Source: UBA1672 sp051967755 | GTDB lineage: Bacteria; Pseudomonadota; Alphaproteobacteria; Micavibrionales; Micavibrionaceae | Assembly (NCBI GenBank): GCA_051967755.1 | Contig: JBQDYD010000004.1 | Span: 1 to 64,000 of the forward strand | DNA: 64,000 nt | Direction: 5' to 3' | Shown here: positions 60,590 to 64,000 of the stretch, in pieces | Numbering within the stretch: position 1 is the stretch's first letter | Layout of the letters: every line of letters starts with the position of its first letter | Notes under the pieces: generated by a model | The model's input: the letters and a program-made list of their open reading frames with translations, nothing else | The model's database searches: none | What the model was told of the DNA's origin: nothing | Program-made: the position numbers and the translations under genes

Positions 60590-62614
60590 GTGAGTATTAT
60601 GAAACCGGTAGAAATTAACATCACCGCGCGTGATGGGTGGCAATCAAACCATGGTATGAATGTAACGGCGGATGACTTTGTTTCTGCCTATGAACATGCC
60701 GGAGATTACGGTGTTAAGTCCTTTCAAACCGAAGGCGGAACAACAGAAGACCTGAACACCAAAAAGGGGCGCGATCCTGCCGTATATATGAAAACGGTCG
60801 GCGATCATTTCAAACAAGCTGGCGTAGAGCAGACATCCCTGATTCGCGGTGAATGCGGTTCTGCCTATTCAAGGCAGCCATATGACGTTCTTAAAGCAAC
60901 CATTAAACGTCAGGCAGATAATGGCGTGAATGTGTTGCAAAATTTCCATGCGATGAATGATATCAACATGCTTCGCGGTGTGACCAAAGCCACTGCCGAA
61001 TTGGTTGAAGAGCATGGCTATGATTTACGTGTACAGGGCGGGATTACAATTCAGCAAAACCCCGACTCACTTGAGCGTAAAGACGAGATTATCGAAGAAT
61101 ACAGACAATTTGCACATGAACTGGTTGATGCAGGTCATGAAGGGTTTTATCTGAAATCCGCGAACGGCGTGATATCCGATCCTGAATTTGCGGCGGATGT
61201 TATTCGTATGCTGAAGGATGAATTCCCTGAGCAGGATGTAGCTCTTCATATACACAACACCTATGGCCATGCGCCAAAGGTTGCGGTTGCCGCGATTAAG
61301 GCAGGGGTGGACAGTATTGATGTTCTGCCTGACCCGTTGGCCGAAGGCACCGCACAGATGAGCGTAACCTCATTATTGCATGCGATTGACCATTCAGGCG
61401 ATGAAGAGGTGATTGCCCGCCGTCCTGTAGGGTTAAATATGGATGCGATGGCACAAGACCAGGACGCACAATATCGCGTGCGTGCGTCATTATCGAAAAC
61501 TGAAATGGCATATAATCCTGAACGCCTGAAATTGGCAGAGAACGCAGGATCGGCAGGTGGTGCGATTAGTGCCCTGAAGGGGATTGCCTCCATCAGGCGC
61601 GGCGTTGCCCATGCGATTGGTGTGGATGCCGATGATTGGGATAGTATCCAGTCGGCAATCTACAAGCAAAAAGCAGCAAACAGAGAAGCGCTGGGATATC
61701 CAACCAATGTCACACCGCATGAATTGATGCAGGATTTGCAGGCCGCGCACGACGTGGTTGCGGTTGCCGGCGGGGGTAAGGCATTTGATGTTATTGCCCC
61801 GACGACAGCAGAATATTTAACAGGGGCGCTGGGTAAAGTCTCCGCGACCGTTGATAAGGATTTGCAGGCGCGTGCGCTGACGCAAAATGGCTTGACCGAG
61901 GTCATTACCCTGCCACCGATTGAGGAGCTTGAGCCCGGATTGCCAAAAGCCAAAGCTGCTTTAATCTCTGCGGGTGTTGAAAACCCGACAGATGACCAAA
62001 TATTGAACGCCGCCATTTCGAAACAAGACGGCATTAATCTGGCCACAGGGAACAAGGAACCACAAGCGCCCGCCCAATTATTACGCGCGCAGCAAGAGGG
62101 CGGGCCGTTATACGACGTTGCACCGATGATGTTTAAGGTGGTTTATGATTCCGTTGAACTGACGAAAGTGCAGTCAGGTTTTTATGATGGCATTGGCGGC
62201 ATGGATGAACGCGCCGATCACATCAAAGAAGAGATGGAAGCCACAGTACAAGATATCGAAGATACATTGAGGGAGCAGGGCGCAGACAGACAAGTCGCGC
62301 GTAAGGCGTTTTCATATATGAATGCGTTTGCAGTGAATTTAGGCGTTGATAATAAAATCCTTCCTAAGATGGATGTTGCATCATTCCCGCGCCCTGAAAG
62401 CTCTGCCAGCCCGTATTTCTCGCGTAACAGAGGCCTTTCAGATGTTTTGGAAACGCCTGAACAGCCCACGACGCCAATCGGCAAAGCGTGGCAAAAACAA
62501 AAAGCGCCGATGGCAGATGATGGTGAATCTGTTGATACAGATCTTGTCATCGCCGGCGAAGAGGTAGATAATGATGCCTTCGCAGATTTAGGAGATGACC
62601 CCACGGTCCAGTAA
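60590..62614 (+). CDS. Divergent carboxyltransferase-domain protein without biotin carrier
   Basis: The 674-residue protein resembles the carboxyltransferase (HMGL-like TIM-barrel plus PYC_OADA helical) part of oxaloacetate decarboxylase alpha and pyruvate carboxylase. Ordered landmarks are INITARDGWQSNHGMNVTADD (family: 'itDttLRDahQSl.atR'), NVLQNFHAMNDINML (family: 'diFRiFDalNDvrNl'), the lysine in HEGFYLKSANG (family: carbamylated Lys in 'iKDMaG') and the metal ligands ALHIHNTYG (family: HtHdTsG). The C-terminal biotinyl domain with its AMKM site is absent; the end is an acidic disordered tail. The GTG at 60590 may be replaced by ATG 60599. It precedes an aspartate/glutamate racemase by 8 bases. 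Activity and substrate are unknown. Confidence 0.75.
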   Translation: MSIMKPVEINITARDGWQSNHGMNVTADDFVSAYEHAGDYGVKSFQTEGGTTEDLNTKKGRDPAVYMKTVGDHFKQAGVEQTSLIRGECGSAYSRQPYDVLKATIKRQADNGVNVLQNFHAMNDINMLRGVTKATAELVEEHGYDLRVQGGITIQQNPDSLERKDEIIEEYRQFAHELVDAGHEGFYLKSANGVISDPEFAADVIRMLKDEFPEQDVALHIHNTYGHAPKVAVAAIKAGVDSIDVLPDPLAEGTAQMSVTSLLHAIDHSGDEEVIARRPVGLNMDAMAQDQDAQYRVRASLSKTEMAYNPERLKLAENAGSAGGAISALKGIASIRRGVAHAIGVDADDWDSIQSAIYKQKAANREALGYPTNVTPHELMQDLQAAHDVVAVAGGGKAFDVIAPTTAEYLTGALGKVSATVDKDLQARALTQNGLTEVITLPPIEELEPGLPKAKAALISAGVENPTDDQILNAAISKQDGINLATGNKEPQAPAQLLRAQQEGGPLYDVAPMMFKVVYDSVELTKVQSGFYDGIGGMDERADHIKEEMEATVQDIEDTLREQGADRQVARKAFSYMNAFAVNLGVDNKILPKMDVASFPRPESSASPYFSRNRGLSDVLETPEQPTTPIGKAWQKQKAPMADDGESVDTDLVIAGEEVDNDAFADLGDDPTVQ

Positions 62615-62622
62615 TAAATATC

Positions 62623-63357
62623 ATGGATATGAAACTTATCGGTTTATTGGGGGGCACAAGCTGGCCCTCTACGCCGCTTTATTATGAATATCTTAACCAA
62701 AAGGTAGCCGAAAAACTGGGCGGGCATAATTCTGCGCGCATCGTTTTATACTCTATTAATTACGATCCGATTAAATCGCTCTATCCTGACGGGTGGGATA
62801 AAATCCCCGATATCCTTGGGCAGGAGCTCAAAACCCTTGATGATATGGGGCCTGATTGTATTTTGATCTGCAATAATACCCTGCATAAGGGATATGATAT
62901 TCTGGTGGAGCAGCAAAAAGCACCTTTGATGGGGCAGGTGATTCATATTGTCGTTGCCACGGCCAAAAAGGCGATGGCGATGGACGCAAATCGGGTGTTA
63001 CTGCTTGGCACGAAATTCACGATGGAGGATGGTTTTTTCAAAGATCGCCTTCGTTTTTTCGGTCTTGATGTGGATGTACCAAGCGAAGAAGACCGCATAG
63101 AAATTCAAGAAATGCAAACCAAGATATCGGCAGGGCAAATGGAAGACAGTTTCCATGATCGTTTCAAAACGATGTTGTCCAAATATTCAGATTATGACGC
63201 GCTGATTTTGGGGTGTACGGAATTGCCGCTGGTGATTACAGAGAATGAAACAAACGTGCCGATCATTAACCCCATTCATGCGCAATGCGACGAAGCGTTA
63301 AAGGTGATTTTGTCATCAATCGGAAAGCCCGAAGGCAGAGCATATAGCGTAGGCTAA
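62623..63357 (+). CDS. Aspartate/glutamate racemase family protein
   Basis: The 244-residue protein has the cofactor-independent racemase fold: LIGLLGGTSWPSTPLYYEYLN, the first catalytic cysteine in CILICNNTLHKGYD and the second in ALILGCTELPLVI. It probably interconverts L- and D-Asp or Glu, or a related amino acid. Both cysteines are present. It starts 8 bases after the carboxyltransferase-like gene, so the two are probably an operon. The pairing hints at amino- or keto-acid metabolism around oxaloacetate/aspartate, by inference only. Confidence 0.87.
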   Translation: MDMKLIGLLGGTSWPSTPLYYEYLNQKVAEKLGGHNSARIVLYSINYDPIKSLYPDGWDKIPDILGQELKTLDDMGPDCILICNNTLHKGYDILVEQQKAPLMGQVIHIVVATAKKAMAMDANRVLLLGTKFTMEDGFFKDRLRFFGLDVDVPSEEDRIEIQEMQTKISAGQMEDSFHDRFKTMLSKYSDYDALILGCTELPLVITENETNVPIINPIHAQCDEALKVILSSIGKPEGRAYSVG

Positions 63358-63641
63358 GACACAGGCTTTGCGGGGCAGGGTTGCACGGTGTGCTCTTTGA
63401 AATTATCAGTTTGCTCATGCTGTTTGCTGTGACAGAGTTTCAAGCATTGTCGGCAGACCCAATCATTCAATGATTTGATTGATTCCCCCTCAACACCTTC
63501 TGCGCACATCTCATCACATTCACTGCAGGTTATGGTTCCTGTTTCAGTATCTGATACGCGCATATCCGAAGCGTAAACCGGCGTTGCGCACATCACAATC
63601 ACAGCACATAAAGCGGGGGTTAAATATTGTTTTACAAACAT
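63354..63641 (-). CDS. Small cysteine-rich exported protein
   Basis: The 95-residue protein has a signal peptide ending near VYA/SDM. The mature part of about 70 residues holds seven cysteines in the order C-x2-C-x3-C (TCSECDEMC), C-x2-C-x3-C (VCRQCLKLC) and one near the end. The two similar triplets could bind metal or form disulfides. I do not recognise a family. Its stop overlaps the stop region of the convergent racemase by four bases. It lies 20 bases downstream of lepB and may be cotranscribed with it. Confidence 0.65.
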   Translation of the reverse strand: MFVKQYLTPALCAVIVMCATPVYASDMRVSDTETGTITCSECDEMCAEGVEGESIKSLNDWVCRQCLKLCHSKQHEQTDNFKEHTVQPCPAKPVS

Positions 63642-63662
63642 ATTTTTGTGTGTCTTTCTACG

Positions 63663-64000
63663 TTACCGTGCGTATTGGAATGTAAATCCGTTTGTCCTTC
63701 CGTCTATTACTTTAAGAACCACCGGCCCGATTAAAAAATCCTCATGCACAGGCCCGAAAACACGGCTGTCCCATGAATTATCCCGATTATCGCCCATCAC
63801 AAAATAATGGTTGTCGGGAATGGTGACGGTCGCCGTATTATCCAAATGATCCGTATCCGTTTCATTTATCACTTTGAAACTGGTGCCATCGGGTAAAGTC
63901 TCCATATATTGCTCTAACATTTTACCATTTGCGTCTTGATAAGGCTCGATTTTTTTGTGCTCGACGGGGCGCTCGTTAATATAAAGGGTGCCGTTTTTCA
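63663..64000 (-). CDS. lepB: Signal peptidase I, C-terminal part (cut by window edge)
   Basis: About 112 residues are visible, entering at the right edge. The block YFVMGDNRDNSWDSRVFGPV is the conserved box E of signal peptidase I, which lies after the catalytic Ser and Lys. The preceding LYINERPVE and VINETD segments belong to the large periplasmic beta domain. The enzyme removes signal peptides at the outer face of the inner membrane. The catalytic residues are outside the window. The usual partner rnc does not follow it here. Confidence 0.9.
   Translation of the reverse strand, partial: KNGTLYINERPVEHKKIEPYQDANGKMLEQYMETLPDGTSFKVINETDTDHLDNTATVTIPDNHYFVMGDNRDNSWDSRVFGPVHEDFLIGPVVLKVIDGRTNGFTFQYAR

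Overview
The window looks like a chromosomal segment of an alphaproteobacterium. The clues are a CpdR-type receiver beside tRNA-Val, the block murA / hisG / UPF0262 / infA / maf / RNase G, a DUF4197 protein, a NodT-type efflux lipoprotein, short-form HisG and several stand-alone receiver domains. Base composition by eye is moderate and slightly AT-leaning, lower than in many free-living relatives. A Micavibrio-like or Rhodospirillales-like lineage is possible, but this is inference and cannot be settled without a search. There are no rRNA genes, CRISPR arrays or complete insertion sequences.

Layout. 1-2.5 kb: a cut-off glycosyltransferase, an integrase remnant, tRNA-Val, cpdR and a GT4 glycosyltransferase. 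2.5-7.4 kb: a secreted protein of unknown function, rluD and a YjbH-type outer-membrane protein. 7.5-13.1 kb: a hybrid histidine kinase with a partner receiver, then glpD-glpK. 13.2-17.8 kb: a large FecR/RTX-like surface protein and two unknown proteins. 17.8-20.8 kb: a cassette of a von Willebrand factor A protein, a histidine kinase and a response regulator. 21-32 kb: tRNA-Phe, then a long minus-strand run that reads from dcd and murA down through unknown genes to hisG, UPF0262, infA, maf, RNase G, a lipoprotein and a repeat protein with an HExxH motif. 32-36 kb: a DUF922 putative protease, tRNA-Thr, an unknown two-part protein, and a divergent AraC regulator / short-chain dehydrogenase pair.

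36.3-41.7 kb holds the most unusual unit: a tight four-gene plus-strand operon. It encodes a long coiled-coil protein, a ClpB-like AAA+ ATPase without an N-domain and with a broken first Walker A motif, a bitopic membrane protein with four periplasmic cysteines, and an integral-membrane M50-like protein with an HEISH motif. Together these suggest a membrane-linked protein-remodelling or regulated-proteolysis machine. I do not recognise it as a named system.

41.8-43.3 kb is a minus-strand run of small genes (EmrE-like pump, OB-fold stress protein, degenerate zinc ribbon, YdcH-like). 43.7-51.8 kb carries an unknown periplasmic protein and two chemoreceptors; the second sits behind a secreted Cache-like protein. 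A dienelactone-hydrolase-like lipoprotein lies between them. 51.8-59.1 kb has a PHB-depolymerase-like esterase and a complete RND efflux operon (marR, outer-membrane factor, adaptor, permease) behind a clear palindromic operator. 59.3-64 kb holds a DUF4197 protein, a divergent carboxyltransferase-like protein without a biotin domain, an aspartate/glutamate racemase, a small cysteine-rich secreted protein and the end of signal peptidase I.
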